From: Actinomycetes bacterium
GTDB lineage: Bacteria > Actinomycetota > Actinomycetes > DATJPE01
DNA: 56,443 nucleotides
Direction of reading: 5' to 3'
Assembly (NCBI GenBank): GCA_035506535.1
Contig: DATJPE010000036.1
Location: 1 to 56,443, forward strand
In this document: positions 41,693 to 50,526 of the stretch, piece after piece
Layout: each line of letters opens with the position of its first letter
Position numbering within the stretch: the first letter of the stretch is position 1
Made by a program: the position numbers and the translations under genes
The notes under the pieces: model-generated
The model's input: the letters and a program-made list of their open reading frames with translations, nothing else
The model's database searches: none
What the model was told of the DNA's origin: nothing

Positions 41693-42831
41693 GAGCGCCG
41701 TACCTCCTCCTCGATGCGGTCCAGCTCGTCGGCGAGCGCGACCAGCGTCGGGTCGTCCGCGGGCACCCCACCGTAGAGGAGGGCCCCCACCGCCCGCGGG
41801 TCCCGCCCGGTGCGTTCGGCGACGGCAGCGACCAGCTCGGCGGGGTCGGCCCCCGGTCCGATGCCGACGAGTGGCGCGATGCGCCCGGCACAGGCGCGGC
41901 GCAGCTCGCTCGCCGCGCGCCCGCGGGCGCGGGCCCGGCGGTAGAGCCGCGCCCGCCCCTCGGTCACCTCCGCCGAGCGGACGACGACGGGCAGCGGCTC
42001 CTCGACCACGGGGCCCAGCCGACGGGCGCGCCAGAGGGCCAGCAGGACGACCGCGATCACGAGCTGGACCAGCGTCGGTGCCACCCAGTGCGGAAGCAGG
42101 TCGGTCAACGTCCGGTGCGGGGTGCTCGCCGAGTCCTCGAGGGAGGGCATCTCCCACAGCAGGACCCGACGGACTCCGAGCAGGTTCATGCTCAGCGCGG
42201 CGTTGCCGTGCTCGGCCAGGTGGTCGTTGCGCAGGGCCTGTGGCGAACCGAGGAGGCTCACCGTGCGGCCACCCGGCTCCTGGACCGTGACCAGGCTGGC
42301 GTCATAGCAGGAGGTGGCGCCGGGGGCCGCGTACGTGACGCCGCCAGCGCTCGCCGATCCGGCCGCCTGCGCCGCGTCGAGCCCGCACGCGGGGTCTCGC
42401 GTGCGCACCGCGATCTGGTTCCCCAGGCTCGCGCCGGGCAGGAAGGCGTCGAGGACGGTCGGGACGCTGGTCGCGAGCAGGACCAGGTCGGCGCCCGTGG
42501 AGCGCAGCCGGTCGGCCTGCTGTGAGCTGAGCAGGTCGGGCTGGACGACGAGGACAGTCGTTCCCGGACGCGCCAAGGCTGCCGTCTGGGCCACCCCCTG
42601 GGTGCGGCGGACGGTGACGCCCTGGTCGTGCAGGAGGTGGGCGAGGGCCCGGCTGCCGCCCTGCGAGGGCGAGTCGGGGTCCAGGGTGCCGCTCGACAGG
42701 CTCGACCCGATCAGCGCGAGCGTGGTCCCGGCGATGGCCACGAGGGCACCCGCGGCGATCACCGTCCGCCAGCGTCGCCACCACTGGCCCGCGGTCTGCG
42801 TGGCGTCGGTCGGCTCCTGCACGAGCGTCAT
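41689..42831 (-). CDS. DUF4350 domain-containing membrane protein
   Basis: A 380-residue protein with two membrane helices: one near residue 25-45 (VIAAGALVAIAGTTLALIG) and one near 275-295 (VQLVIAVVLLALWRARRLG). The region between is extracytoplasmic and has the DUF4350 block SPSQGGSRALAHLLHDQGVTV, then TVLVVQPDLLSSQQADRL. This resembles a GATase-like Rossmann fold. The C-terminal 85 residues are cytoplasmic and helical. Coupled by 4-base overlaps to the genes on both sides. Function unknown; consistent MoxR neighbour. Confidence 0.87.
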   Translation of the reverse strand: MTLVQEPTDATQTAGQWWRRWRTVIAAGALVAIAGTTLALIGSSLSSGTLDPDSPSQGGSRALAHLLHDQGVTVRRTQGVAQTAALARPGTTVLVVQPDLLSSQQADRLRSTGADLVLLATSVPTVLDAFLPGASLGNQIAVRTRDPACGLDAAQAAGSASAGGVTYAAPGATSCYDASLVTVQEPGGRTVSLLGSPQALRNDHLAEHGNAALSMNLLGVRRVLLWEMPSLEDSASTPHRTLTDLLPHWVAPTLVQLVIAVVLLALWRARRLGPVVEEPLPVVVRSAEVTEGRARLYRRARARGRAASELRRACAGRIAPLVGIGPGADPAELVAAVAERTGRDPRAVGALLYGGVPADDPTLVALADELDRIEEEVRRS

Positions 42832-43496
42832 CGAGGCACCGCGACCGGCGGTTGCGGCGGCTCCGCCCTGGCATGGCGGGCCTGCTCGTCCAGGTCGGCC
42901 ACGGTGGCGTACGCCGAGGCGTCGGCGGCGTGCCCGCCGTAGGTCACCTCGTCGAAGGTTCGTGCGCACCCCATGAGGGCAGCGGCGAGGCCGGGGAGCG
43001 CCGCGCCCGACGCGCGCGCCGCTTCGTCCGCGGTCCAGCCCGGCCGGCGCTCGATGACGGTGCGCTGCTCGAGCCCGCGCACCACAGCTCGGAAGCGCTC
43101 CTGGACGGCCAGCGTCCAGTCACCGGCCGCCGCCGCCCGCTCCGCGGCGGCGCGCATCTCCTCGGCCGAGCGAAGATCCGCGCCGCGTAGCGCGAACGGC
43201 CGTCGAGCGTGGCTTCGCGCGGGAGCCCCGCGCCGCCACAGCACGAGCGCCACGATGGAGCCGACCACCACGACCAGGACGAGGATGCCCCAAGGGCCGC
43301 CGGGCGTGACCGCGACGGCGAACTGGATGAGCCGGGCCAGCTCCTTGCCCAGCCAGGTGCGGGCCCGGTCGTAGATGGTGGGCTCGTCTCGGTGGTAGAT
43401 CGGCGCCAGCAGCTCGCGCACCGCCGCCGCGCGCGCCTCGTCCCGGCCGACGTGCACCGGGACGTCTGTAGGGAGTGCGGCGAGCAGGGGGCTCAC
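42828..43496 (-). CDS. DUF4129 domain-containing membrane protein
   Basis: A 222-residue protein. One membrane helix at about 65-88 (PWGILVLVVVVGSIVALVLW). The C-terminal cytoplasmic DUF4129 domain reads WTLAVQERFRAVVRGLEQRTVIERRPGWTADEAAR, with the conserved E-R-R and T-x-x-E positions. DUF4129 is often fused to transglutaminase proteins and occurs with MoxR and DUF58. Here it is a separate short gene. The GTG start overlaps the upstream stop by 4 bases. Confidence 0.86.
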   Translation of the reverse strand: MSPLLAALPTDVPVHVGRDEARAAAVRELLAPIYHRDEPTIYDRARTWLGKELARLIQFAVAVTPGGPWGILVLVVVVGSIVALVLWRRGAPARSHARRPFALRGADLRSAEEMRAAAERAAAAGDWTLAVQERFRAVVRGLEQRTVIERRPGWTADEAARASGAALPGLAAALMGCARTFDEVTYGGHAADASAYATVADLDEQARHARAEPPQPPVAVPR

Positions 43497-44611
43497 ATCC
43501 GCGGGGTGGCGCCGACCGCGCGTGCCAGCGCGATGTCGAGGCCCTCGCGACGCATCCGCAGGTCGATGTAGAGCAGCGCCGTCACCGACGCCGAGAACGT
43601 CGCCGTCACGACCATCGCCGCCACCAGCCCGATGCCTCCGACGACCAGGGCTCCGACGAGCGCGGCGGTCCCGCCGAAGACGGCGCCGAGGAGGCCGCCG
43701 GCGGCGGCGAAGACGATGGCGACGACGAAGGTGACGAGGGCGGTCAGCAGGCTCGTCACGATGAGGATGCCCACGACACGCCAGAAGCTGCCCGAGACGA
43801 GCGACGTCGACCGGCCGAAGGCCTTGCGGATCCCGATGCCCTCGAGGACGAGCGCGGGCGCTCCGAGCGCCCAGAGCGCCTGGAGCGCCAGGCCTGGCAG
43901 GACGCAGCAGAGGATGCCGAGGGCGATGCCCAGGCTGGACAGCAAGGTGTAGCCGAGCAGGCGCCAGAACCGTGGCCGCACGCGTGACCAGGTCTGCGCG
44001 AAGGTCGCCTGGCGACCCAGCACGGACTCGCTCACGCTGACGACGACCAGGCCGCCGAGCAGGGTCTGCGCGCAGACCGTGACCAGATCGAGGACGAGCT
44101 GGCCCAGACTGCTCACGAGGTTGCCGGCCAGCAGGAGCGTGTTCTGCGCCACGGGGCCTGACGACCTGGAGGACAGGGCGAACCCGGCACCGAAGATGAC
44201 CCCGGTCCCGACGAGGATCGCCACGACGCCGACGCTCGCCCACAGCAGCATGCGGGGATTGCTCCGGATCGCCTGCACGGCCCCGTCGAGGATCTCCGAG
44301 AAGACCAAGGGGCGCAGCGGGATGATGCCCGGCTTCGGCGCCGCGTAGCCGTACGGGGACGGCGGGTACGGGGCGACATAGCCCGGGTACTGGCCCGGGC
44401 TGGGAGGTGGGACCGCGCCCGGCGGCGGGGGCGGCGTCGCGTACTGGGGGGTCGCGTCCTCGGCTGGCCGGGGAGGTGGTGGGGTCGCGCTCCCACCCGG
44501 CGGGACGGCGTAGGACCCTCCCCCGGCCGGCGGCTGCTCCGGTGACCAGCTCGGCGGAGGCGGCGGCGAGGGCTCGGCGTCGGGCTCCTCGGCGCCCGCC
44601 TGGTCGGTCAC
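43493..44611 (-). CDS. Pro-rich multi-pass membrane protein heading the MoxR operon
   Basis: A 372-residue protein. The first 95 residues are disordered and Pro/Tyr-rich (SPEQPPAGGGSYAVPP), ending APKPGIIPLRPLVFSEILDGA. About six membrane helices follow (LLLWASVGVVAILVGTGVIFG; LLGYTLLSSLGIALGILCCVLP; ILIVTSLLTALVTFVVAIVFAA). The layout resembles the membrane domain of glycerophosphodiester phosphodiesterase-like proteins (GlpQ-linked), without the catalytic part. The GTG start at 44611 has GGGGGGAG just upstream. First gene of the MoxR operon and divergent from mtrA, which suggests a shared regulatory region of about 118 bases. Confidence 0.8.
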   Translation of the reverse strand: MTDQAGAEEPDAEPSPPPPPSWSPEQPPAGGGSYAVPPGGSATPPPPRPAEDATPQYATPPPPPGAVPPPSPGQYPGYVAPYPPSPYGYAAPKPGIIPLRPLVFSEILDGAVQAIRSNPRMLLWASVGVVAILVGTGVIFGAGFALSSRSSGPVAQNTLLLAGNLVSSLGQLVLDLVTVCAQTLLGGLVVVSVSESVLGRQATFAQTWSRVRPRFWRLLGYTLLSSLGIALGILCCVLPGLALQALWALGAPALVLEGIGIRKAFGRSTSLVSGSFWRVVGILIVTSLLTALVTFVVAIVFAAAGGLLGAVFGGTAALVGALVVGGIGLVAAMVVTATFSASVTALLYIDLRMRREGLDIALARAVGATPRM

Positions 44612-44729
44612 TGCTCCCCCCGGGGTCGTGGTCGGCTGCGGCGGATGCGGGCCATGCTCCCACGACCCGACCGCCGCAGGGGTGAGGCGGGACGGGAACT
44701 GCGACACCCGGCGGCACGTTGGTGCGACG

Positions 44730-45425
44730 ATGAACACCATGAGGGGTCGCGTGCTGGTCGTCGACGACGACACGGCGCTCGCCGAGATGCTCGGGATCGT
44801 GCTGCGCGGGGAGGGTTTCGACCCGGTCTTCTGCGGTGACGGCTCGCGGGCGATGAACGTCTTCCGGGACACCCGGCCGGACCTGGTCCTGCTCGACCTC
44901 ATGCTCCCCGGCCGCGACGGCATCTCGGTTTGCCGGCAGATCCGCTCGGAGTCCGGTGTCCCCATCGTCATGCTCACCGCCAAGACCGACACCCTCGACG
45001 TGGTGCACGGCCTCGAGTCGGGTGCCGACGACTACGTCCTCAAGCCGTTCAAGCCCAAGGAGCTGGTCGCGCGGGTACGTGCCCGGCTGCGGCGCGACCA
45101 GGCCGAGGCCCCCGAGTCGCTCGCCATCGGCGACCTCGTCATCGACGTCGCCGGGCACGTCGTGCGTCGTGGCGACCAGGTGATCAACCTGACGCCGCTG
45201 GAGTTCGACCTGCTCGTGGCGCTCGCGCGCAAGCCGTGGCAGGTGTTCACCCGCGAGGTGCTCCTCGAGCAGGTGTGGGGCTACCGGCACGCGGCCGACA
45301 CGCGCCTGGTCAACGTCCACGTGCAGCGTCTGCGGTCCAAGATCGAGCGTGACCCCGACAAGCCCGAGATCGTCGTGACCGTTCGCGGCGTCGGATACAA
45401 GGCGGGGGTCCCGACCGCGTCGTGA
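44730..45425 (+). CDS. mtrA: Response regulator MtrA (OmpR/PhoB family)
   Basis: A 231-residue response regulator nearly collinear with mycobacterial MtrA. The receiver domain (1-122) has acidic residues D12-D14, phosphoacceptor D56 in VLLDLMLPGRDG, and LKPFKPKEL with the conserved Lys. The winged-helix DNA-binding domain (about 130-228) includes TPLEFDLLVALARKP and YRHAADTRLVNVHVQRLRSK. MtrA controls cell-wall hydrolases and division genes in actinomycetes. Start ATG 44730 (MNTMRGRVLVV) matches the mycobacterial MDTMRQR start; ATG 44739 is an alternative. Its stop overlaps the mtrB GTG by 4 bases. Confidence 0.97.
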   Translation: MNTMRGRVLVVDDDTALAEMLGIVLRGEGFDPVFCGDGSRAMNVFRDTRPDLVLLDLMLPGRDGISVCRQIRSESGVPIVMLTAKTDTLDVVHGLESGADDYVLKPFKPKELVARVRARLRRDQAEAPESLAIGDLVIDVAGHVVRRGDQVINLTPLEFDLLVALARKPWQVFTREVLLEQVWGYRHAADTRLVNVHVQRLRSKIERDPDKPEIVVTVRGVGYKAGVPTAS

Positions 45426-47125
45426 GCAGCGCCGGACTGACTCCTGGCGCCGTGGCCGCGGCCGACCGGGCCCGGTCCGCGGCTCGCTCGGTCCTGCGCG
45501 TCCTCACCGCACCCTTCGCCGGTCTGCTGCGGCTCTGGCGCCGCTCGCTTCATGTCCGGGTCGTATCGACCACCGTCGCGCTGTGCGTCGTGGTCCTGCT
45601 CGTCATCGCCCAGTTCCTCCTCTCGCGGGTCACCGAGGGCCTGCTCGACGCCAAGCAGCGATCGGCCCTCGACGAGGCTCATTCGGGCCAGACCGACGCC
45701 GAGGACTACATCGCCTCGGCCCAGAAGGCAACGGACCCGGTGGGCAGCAAGGAGCTGCTCTACGGCGTGGCCAGCCTGCTCGCCAGCCGCGCCGGCAGCC
45801 CGCCGATCTACGAGCTGGCGCTGGTGAACTCAGGCAGCGGGGCGTCGGACTCCCTCGACTTCGTCACCAACGCGGTCGACCAGGTCAGCATCCCGACCCG
45901 CCTGCGCGCGACCGTCGAGCGAACCGGCCTCGAGTCCTCGACCTACACCCGGATGCAGTACGACAACGGGCAGCGCTCGGTGCCGGCGTTCGTCGTGGGG
46001 CTGCCGCTGTCCAGCCCTGGCGTCGACGGCGACTACGAGCTCTACTACCTGTTCCCGCTGAACCAGGAGCAGGACACCCTCGCCATCGTCGAGCGCACGA
46101 TGGCGGCGGCGGGCATCGCCCTGCTGCTGCTCGTCGGTGGGATCGCGTGGATCGTCACCCGCCAGGTGGTGACACCCGTCCGCATGGCGGCTCGCACGGC
46201 CGAACGCTTCTCCGCCGGACGTCTCGAGGAACGCATGGCCGTGCGGGGGGAGGACGACCTGGCCAAGCTGGCGGGATCGTTCAACCAGATGGCGAGCTCG
46301 CTGCAGCGCCAGATCAGCCAGCTCGAGGACCTGTCCCGGATCCAGCGCCGGTTCGTCTCCGACGTCTCCCACGAGCTGCGTACCCCGCTCACCACGGTCC
46401 GCATGGCCGCGGACGTGCTCCACGAGGCGCGCGCCGAGTTCGACCAGGCCACCGCCCGCTCCGCCGAGCTGCTCCAGGCGCAGCTGGACCGCTTCGAGGA
46501 GCTGCTGACCGACCTGCTGGAGATCAGCCGCTTCGATGCCGGCGCCGCCGTGCTCGACGCGGAGCCGACCGACCTCGTGCAGCTGGCGCGCCGGGTGCTC
46601 GACGGCGCGGAGCCGCTCGCCGCCGCGAAGGGCTCCGCTCTGCTGCTCAACGCGCCGAAGGCGGCTGTGGTCGCCGAGATCGACGGCCGGCGGGTCGCGC
46701 GGGTGCTCCGCAACCTGGTCGTCAACGCGATCGAGCACGGCGAGGGCCGCCCGGTCGCGGTCACCGTCGCCGGGGACGACCGGGCGGTGGCAGTGGCTGT
46801 GCGCGACCACGGGGTGGGGCTGCGCCCGGGGGAGAGCGGCCTGGTGTTCAACCGGTTCTGGCGGGCGGACCCGGCGCGAGCACGTACCACGGGAGGCACC
46901 GGGCTCGGGCTCGCGATCGCCCTCGAGGACGCGCACCTGCACGGCGGCTGGCTGCAGGCCTGGGGCGAGCCGGGGGACGGGTGCAACTTCCGCCTGACCC
47001 TGCCCCGCAAGGCGCGCGCGGAGATCGACGACTCGCCCCTCCCGCTGCAGCCTTCCGACGCCCGCCAAGGCCGGGTGGTCCCGCTCGTCGCGGCGGCGCG
47101 CATGCCGTGGAGCGGCGATGCGTGA
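45422..47125 (+). CDS. mtrB: Sensor histidine kinase MtrB
   Basis: A 567-residue kinase. First membrane helix at about 46-66 (TVALCVVVLLVIAQFLL), a periplasmic-side sensor of about 150 residues, second helix near 221-243. HAMP follows (RQVVTPVRMAARTAERF), then the HisKA phosphoacceptor H317 in VSDVSHELRTPLTTVRMA. The catalytic domain has NLVVNAIEHGEG (N box), DHGVGLRPG (G1), and GGTGLGLAIALEDAH (G2). Partner of MtrA. The actinobacterial order mtrA-mtrB-lpqB is kept, and lpqB overlaps the mtrB end by 8 bases. Confidence 0.97.
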   Translation: MSSAGLTPGAVAAADRARSAARSVLRVLTAPFAGLLRLWRRSLHVRVVSTTVALCVVVLLVIAQFLLSRVTEGLLDAKQRSALDEAHSGQTDAEDYIASAQKATDPVGSKELLYGVASLLASRAGSPPIYELALVNSGSGASDSLDFVTNAVDQVSIPTRLRATVERTGLESSTYTRMQYDNGQRSVPAFVVGLPLSSPGVDGDYELYYLFPLNQEQDTLAIVERTMAAAGIALLLLVGGIAWIVTRQVVTPVRMAARTAERFSAGRLEERMAVRGEDDLAKLAGSFNQMASSLQRQISQLEDLSRIQRRFVSDVSHELRTPLTTVRMAADVLHEARAEFDQATARSAELLQAQLDRFEELLTDLLEISRFDAGAAVLDAEPTDLVQLARRVLDGAEPLAAAKGSALLLNAPKAAVVAEIDGRRVARVLRNLVVNAIEHGEGRPVAVTVAGDDRAVAVAVRDHGVGLRPGESGLVFNRFWRADPARARTTGGTGLGLAIALEDAHLHGGWLQAWGEPGDGCNFRLTLPRKARAEIDDSPLPLQPSDARQGRVVPLVAAARMPWSGDA

Positions 47126-48815
47126 GCGTCTCGGGCCGGTGCTCGGGCTCGCCTGCCTCGCCCTGCTCGTCACCGGTTGCGTCTCGATCCCCGACTCGGG
47201 GTCCGTGACGACGCGTACGGCCGAGGCCCACGCGCAGCACCCGCAGGGCTACATCCACGCCTTCGCGCCCCTGGCCCGGCCGGGGCTGACGGCGGCGCAG
47301 GTCGTCCAGGGCTTCCTGCTCGCCCAGGTCGACCCCGACCACACGGCGGCGCTGAGCTACCTCACCGACGAGGAGGCGTCGCGGTGGAACCCCGACGCCC
47401 GCGTGGTCGTCCTGGGCAACGACAACCCGCCACGCGTCGCCGCGGCCGGCGGCGGGGAGTACCGGTTCAGCGCACCTCAGGCGGGGGTGATCTCCGGGCA
47501 GGGCGACTACACGGCCACCCCACGGGCCCAGGCCCAGGGCAGCGTGACGGTGCGTCGCGTGGGCTCCGAGTGGCGGATCTCGGAGGCCCCCGACGGGCTG
47601 TACCTCAGCCCCGACGACTTCGCGCGCAACTACGCCGTCTACGACACCTATTTCATCGACCCTGCCTCGCAGCGGCTGGTCCCGAACCCGGTCTACATCC
47701 CGGTGAGCGCCACGGCCAGCACGAGCCTGGTCGAGGCCCTCCTCGACGGCCCGTCCGCGTGGCTGTCACCGGCGGTGCGCACCGCGTTCCCGCCCGGCAC
47801 CCGCCTGGCCCTCCCGTCCGCGCCGGTCCGCCTCGGCGTCGTCCAGGTCGACCTCACCACCCAGGTGCTGCTCGCCTCGCCGGCCGACCGCCGGCTGCTG
47901 GGTGCCCAGCTGGCCTGGACCCTCGGTCAGCTCGACGGGGTCAAGGGCGTCCGCGTGAGCGTGGGCGGGGTACCCCTGCCCGAGCTGGAGGGACAGGTCG
48001 ACCGGGGGGCCTACTCCTCCCTCGACCCGGCCGGCGGCACGATCGGCCCGGCGGTGGCGGTCGTGTCGGGGCGGGTGACGACCCTGGGCAAGAGCCCGGT
48101 GCCGGTCCCCGGCGCGATGGGCGACCCCTCGACGCCGCTCGTGGACCCCGCGGTGTCCCTGGACGGGAGCCGGGTCGCCGCGCTGAACCCCGCCGCCACG
48201 CGCCTGTTCGTCGCCGACGCACGGGCGGGCTCGCCCATGCGAGTCGCCATCAGCGGGCAGTCGCTGACGGCACCCTCGTTCGACCCGTCGGGTGAGGTGT
48301 GGACCGCCGGCACGACCCCGGCCGGCCCGGTGGTCTGGGTGGTGTCGGGGGACACCGTCCGCCAGGTCGAGACGCCTGGTCTGGGCCGGCGCCAGGTCCG
48401 GGCGCTGCGGATCGCGCGGGACGGCGTACGGGTGGCAGTCGTCCTCGAACACGGTGGGCGCGGGGCGCTCTACCTCGGCCGGATCGTGCGGACGGGCACC
48501 GATGTACGCCTCGACGGACTGCATCGCATCGAGTCCTCGCTGCTCGACGTGGCGGACGTGGCGTGGGCGGGTGCGGACTCGATCCTCGCGCTGTCGGCGG
48601 ACACCCTGCAGCCCTACCTCGTCCAGCCGTTCGGGGTGGTTGTCCCGACGGGGGCGCCGCTGCGCGGGGCCACCAACGTGACGGCGGCGCCCCAGCAGCC
48701 GGTGCTGGCCTCGACGAGCAACGGGCGCATCTACACCACGGACAGCACCGACACCTGGCTGGCCCTTCGCGGGGTGCGTCCGGGGACCGGGCGCGACCCG
48801 TCCTACCCGGGCTGA
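47118..48815 (+). CDS. lpqB: MtrAB-associated lipoprotein LpqB
   Basis: A 565-residue lipoprotein. The lipobox LLVTGC puts the lipid on Cys21. A GerMN-type domain at about 190-300 (STSLVEALLDGPSAWL; GVVQVDLTTQVLLASP) is followed by a beta-propeller-like C-terminal half (DPAVSLDGSRVAALNP; VAWAGADSILALSA). LpqB interacts with MtrB and modulates MtrA activity in mycobacteria; absence affects cell-wall metabolism and division. It overlaps mtrB, so is tightly co-expressed. The 84-base gap that follows holds an inverted repeat. Confidence 0.94.
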   Translation: MRERLGPVLGLACLALLVTGCVSIPDSGSVTTRTAEAHAQHPQGYIHAFAPLARPGLTAAQVVQGFLLAQVDPDHTAALSYLTDEEASRWNPDARVVVLGNDNPPRVAAAGGGEYRFSAPQAGVISGQGDYTATPRAQAQGSVTVRRVGSEWRISEAPDGLYLSPDDFARNYAVYDTYFIDPASQRLVPNPVYIPVSATASTSLVEALLDGPSAWLSPAVRTAFPPGTRLALPSAPVRLGVVQVDLTTQVLLASPADRRLLGAQLAWTLGQLDGVKGVRVSVGGVPLPELEGQVDRGAYSSLDPAGGTIGPAVAVVSGRVTTLGKSPVPVPGAMGDPSTPLVDPAVSLDGSRVAALNPAATRLFVADARAGSPMRVAISGQSLTAPSFDPSGEVWTAGTTPAGPVVWVVSGDTVRQVETPGLGRRQVRALRIARDGVRVAVVLEHGGRGALYLGRIVRTGTDVRLDGLHRIESSLLDVADVAWAGADSILALSADTLQPYLVQPFGVVVPTGAPLRGATNVTAAPQQPVLASTSNGRIYTTDSTDTWLALRGVRPGTGRDPSYPG

Positions 48816-48820
48816 CCTTC

Positions 48821-48853
48821 GGATCTGCACAGGCCGGCCAGGTCCCCAGATCC
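48821..48853 (+). terminator. Inverted repeat after lpqB
   Basis: GGATCTG (48821-48827) and CAGATCC (48847-48853) form a 7-bp perfect stem around a loop holding a GGCCGGCC palindrome. It may end the mtrA-mtrB-lpqB transcript. Confidence 0.45.
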
Positions 48854-48887
48854 ATCGCGCGCATCGGGGCGCGGCCTCAGCGGCGGG

Positions 48888-48893
48888 CAACCT
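48888..48893 (+). promoter_or_regulatory. Possible leaderless -10 element (CAACCT)
   Basis: CAACCT is followed by 6 bases and the GTG start of the comF-like gene at 48900. First base departs from TAnnnT. No ribosome binding site. Confidence 0.4.
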
Positions 48894-48899
48894 GGCGGC

Positions 48900-49598
48900 G
48901 TGCTGAGGAGCGCGGTCGAGGCGGGGCAGGCGCTGCTGGACCTCGTGCTGCCGCGGTCGTGCGCGGGGTGCTCGCTCGCGGGACCCCTGCTGTGCCCGAG
49001 GTGTGCCGCGCCCTTGCGGCGGGCGGCGGAGCCGACCCAGCCCCGACCGTGCCCCGCCGGCTTCCCACCGACCTGGGCGGTCAGCGCCTACGACGGCCCG
49101 GTCCGGGCTGCCGTCCTCGCCCACAAGGAGCACGGCCGGCTCGCGCTCGCGCGTCCCCTCGGGGAGGCGCTGGCCCGCTCCGTCGCCGGGGCTGTGGACT
49201 CCGCGCCGGGGCCGGTCGTGCTCGTTCCCGTCCCCTCGAGGGCGGCCGCCACGCGGCAGCGAGGCCACGACCCCGTCCTCCGGATGGCTCGGGTGGCCGC
49301 CGCGTGGCTGCGGGAGCAGGGAGTCGATGCGCGCGTGTCCCCGCTCCTGCGCGCGCGACGGCGGCTGGCCGACCAGGCGGGGCTGTCGGCCGGGGCTCGG
49401 ACGGTGAACCTCGGCGGCGCCCATCGCGTCCGCCCGAGGGTCCGTCTGCCGGGCGACCACGACTGCGTGGTCCTGGTGGACGACGTGGTGACGACGGGCG
49501 CGAGCCTCACCGAGGCGACACGTGCGCTACTGACGGCGGGAGTGCCCGTCCATGCCGCCGCCGTGGTCGCCGCCACCCAGCGGCGCCGGCCCGGTTGA
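48900..49598 (+). CDS. ComF-family phosphoribosyltransferase-like protein
   Basis: A 232-residue ComFC homologue (Rv3242c counterpart). The N-terminal zinc ribbon has C21-x2-C24 (SCAGCS) and C32-x2-C35 (CPRC). The phosphoribosyltransferase core has VVLVDDVVTTGASLTEATRALL, the PRPP-binding motif, near 190-211. ARRRLADQAGLSAGAR matches the ComF family. ComFC is needed for DNA uptake in competent bacteria, but most actinomycetes carrying it are not known to be competent, so the role here is uncertain. Leaderless-type GTG start. Confidence 0.9.
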   Translation: MLRSAVEAGQALLDLVLPRSCAGCSLAGPLLCPRCAAPLRRAAEPTQPRPCPAGFPPTWAVSAYDGPVRAAVLAHKEHGRLALARPLGEALARSVAGAVDSAPGPVVLVPVPSRAAATRQRGHDPVLRMARVAAAWLREQGVDARVSPLLRARRRLADQAGLSAGARTVNLGGAHRVRPRVRLPGDHDCVVLVDDVVTTGASLTEATRALLTAGVPVHAAAVVAATQRRRPG

Positions 49599-49623
49599 GG
49601 GGGCCCGGTCGAGTCGCCCCCTT
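49598..49623 (+). terminator. Terminator-like hairpin after the comF-like gene
   Basis: AGGGGGC (49598-49604) and GCCCCCT (49616-49622) form a 7-bp stem with an 11-base loop, beginning on the last base of the TGA stop and followed by a short T pair. Confidence 0.5.
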
Positions 49624-49671
49624 GCTGAGTCGCGGGCCCTTGTGCCCTGGCCGCTCTCTCGCGCCCTCGAC

Positions 49672-49677
49672 TAGCGT
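49672..49677 (+). promoter_or_regulatory. Possible -10 element (TAGCGT) for hpf
   Basis: TAGCGT lies 88 bases upstream of the chosen TTG start, giving a leader of about 80 bases. No -35 element is clear. Confidence 0.35.
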
Positions 49678-49764
49678 CGACCCACGCGACCTCGAGCCTC
49701 ACCACGCCATCGGCCAGAGGTCGCGAGTGGTCCCAGGGTGGCGAAGCAGTCGAGGAGGCGCGCG

Positions 49765-50370
49765 TTGGTCGACATCGTGGTGAGGGGCCGGGGCGTCGAG
49801 GTCTCGGACCGCTTCCGGGAGCGCGTGGGCGAGAAGTTGGCCAAGGTCGAGCGCCTGGACCACAAGGTGCAGCTGGTCGACGTGGAGGTGTCGAAGGAGG
49901 CCAACCCGAGGCTGGCGGACCGCGCGTACCGGGTCGAGCTGACCATCCGCAGCCGCGGCCCCGTGGTCCGCGCCGAAGCGGCGTCGGACGACAAGTACTC
50001 CGCGCTCGACGTCGCCTGCGGGAAGCTCGAGTCCCGCCTTCGCCGGCTGGCCGACCGCCGCCGCAGCCACCACGGCACGTCGCACGCCGCCAGCGCGGCG
50101 GTCGTCCATGACGAGGGCCATGACGAGGGCCAGGGCGCCGCGTCCGAGGCGCCCGACCCCTGGGCCGCCCCCGACGTCCTCCCCCCGCTGGTGCGCGAGA
50201 AGGTCCATGAGGCCAAGCCGATGACCCTCGACGAGGCATTGGAGGCCATGGAGCTGGTGGGCCACGACTTCTACCTGTTCGTCGACGCCGAGAGCTACGA
50301 CCCCTCCGTCGTCTACCGGCGCAGCAGGGGGTACGACTACGGGGTGATCCGGCTGCGCGTCGCGGGCTGA
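49765..50370 (+). CDS. hpf: Ribosome hibernation promoting factor, long form
   Basis: A 201-residue long HPF (Rv3241c counterpart). The N-terminal S30AE domain starts MVDIVVRGRGVEVSDRFRE and continues EVSKEANPRLADRAYRVELT. A linker (residues about 105-135, Ala/His/Glu-rich) leads to the C-terminal dimerisation domain with VREKVHEAKPMTLDEALEAM and VYRRSRGYDYGVIRLRVAG. Long HPF binds 70S ribosomes and pairs them into 100S dimers in stationary phase. Start chosen at TTG 49765 because GAGGAGG sits 6 bases upstream; the GTG at 49738 would add 9 residues with no such site. Confidence 0.92.
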   Translation: MVDIVVRGRGVEVSDRFRERVGEKLAKVERLDHKVQLVDVEVSKEANPRLADRAYRVELTIRSRGPVVRAEAASDDKYSALDVACGKLESRLRRLADRRRSHHGTSHAASAAVVHDEGHDEGQGAASEAPDPWAAPDVLPPLVREKVHEAKPMTLDEALEAMELVGHDFYLFVDAESYDPSVVYRRSRGYDYGVIRLRVAG

Positions 50371-50376
50371 GCCTGC

Positions 50377-50390
50377 GGCCACGGCTGGCC
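50377..50390 (+). terminator. Hairpin after hpf
   Basis: GGCCA (50377-50381), CGGC, TGGCC (50386-50390), 7 bases after the hpf stop. No T-run. Confidence 0.4.
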
Positions 50391-50526
50391 CGCTCGGGTG
50401 GGAGGCACCTAGCCCGTCCGGGCCGGTCACTCCTGGCCCGTTCCGTCCTCGCCTGTCATCATGGGGTGGACACGCAGGCCGGCGTCCCTGGGCGCCGGCG
50501 CAGGTGCCCGGGTCGGAGGGGGCGGG

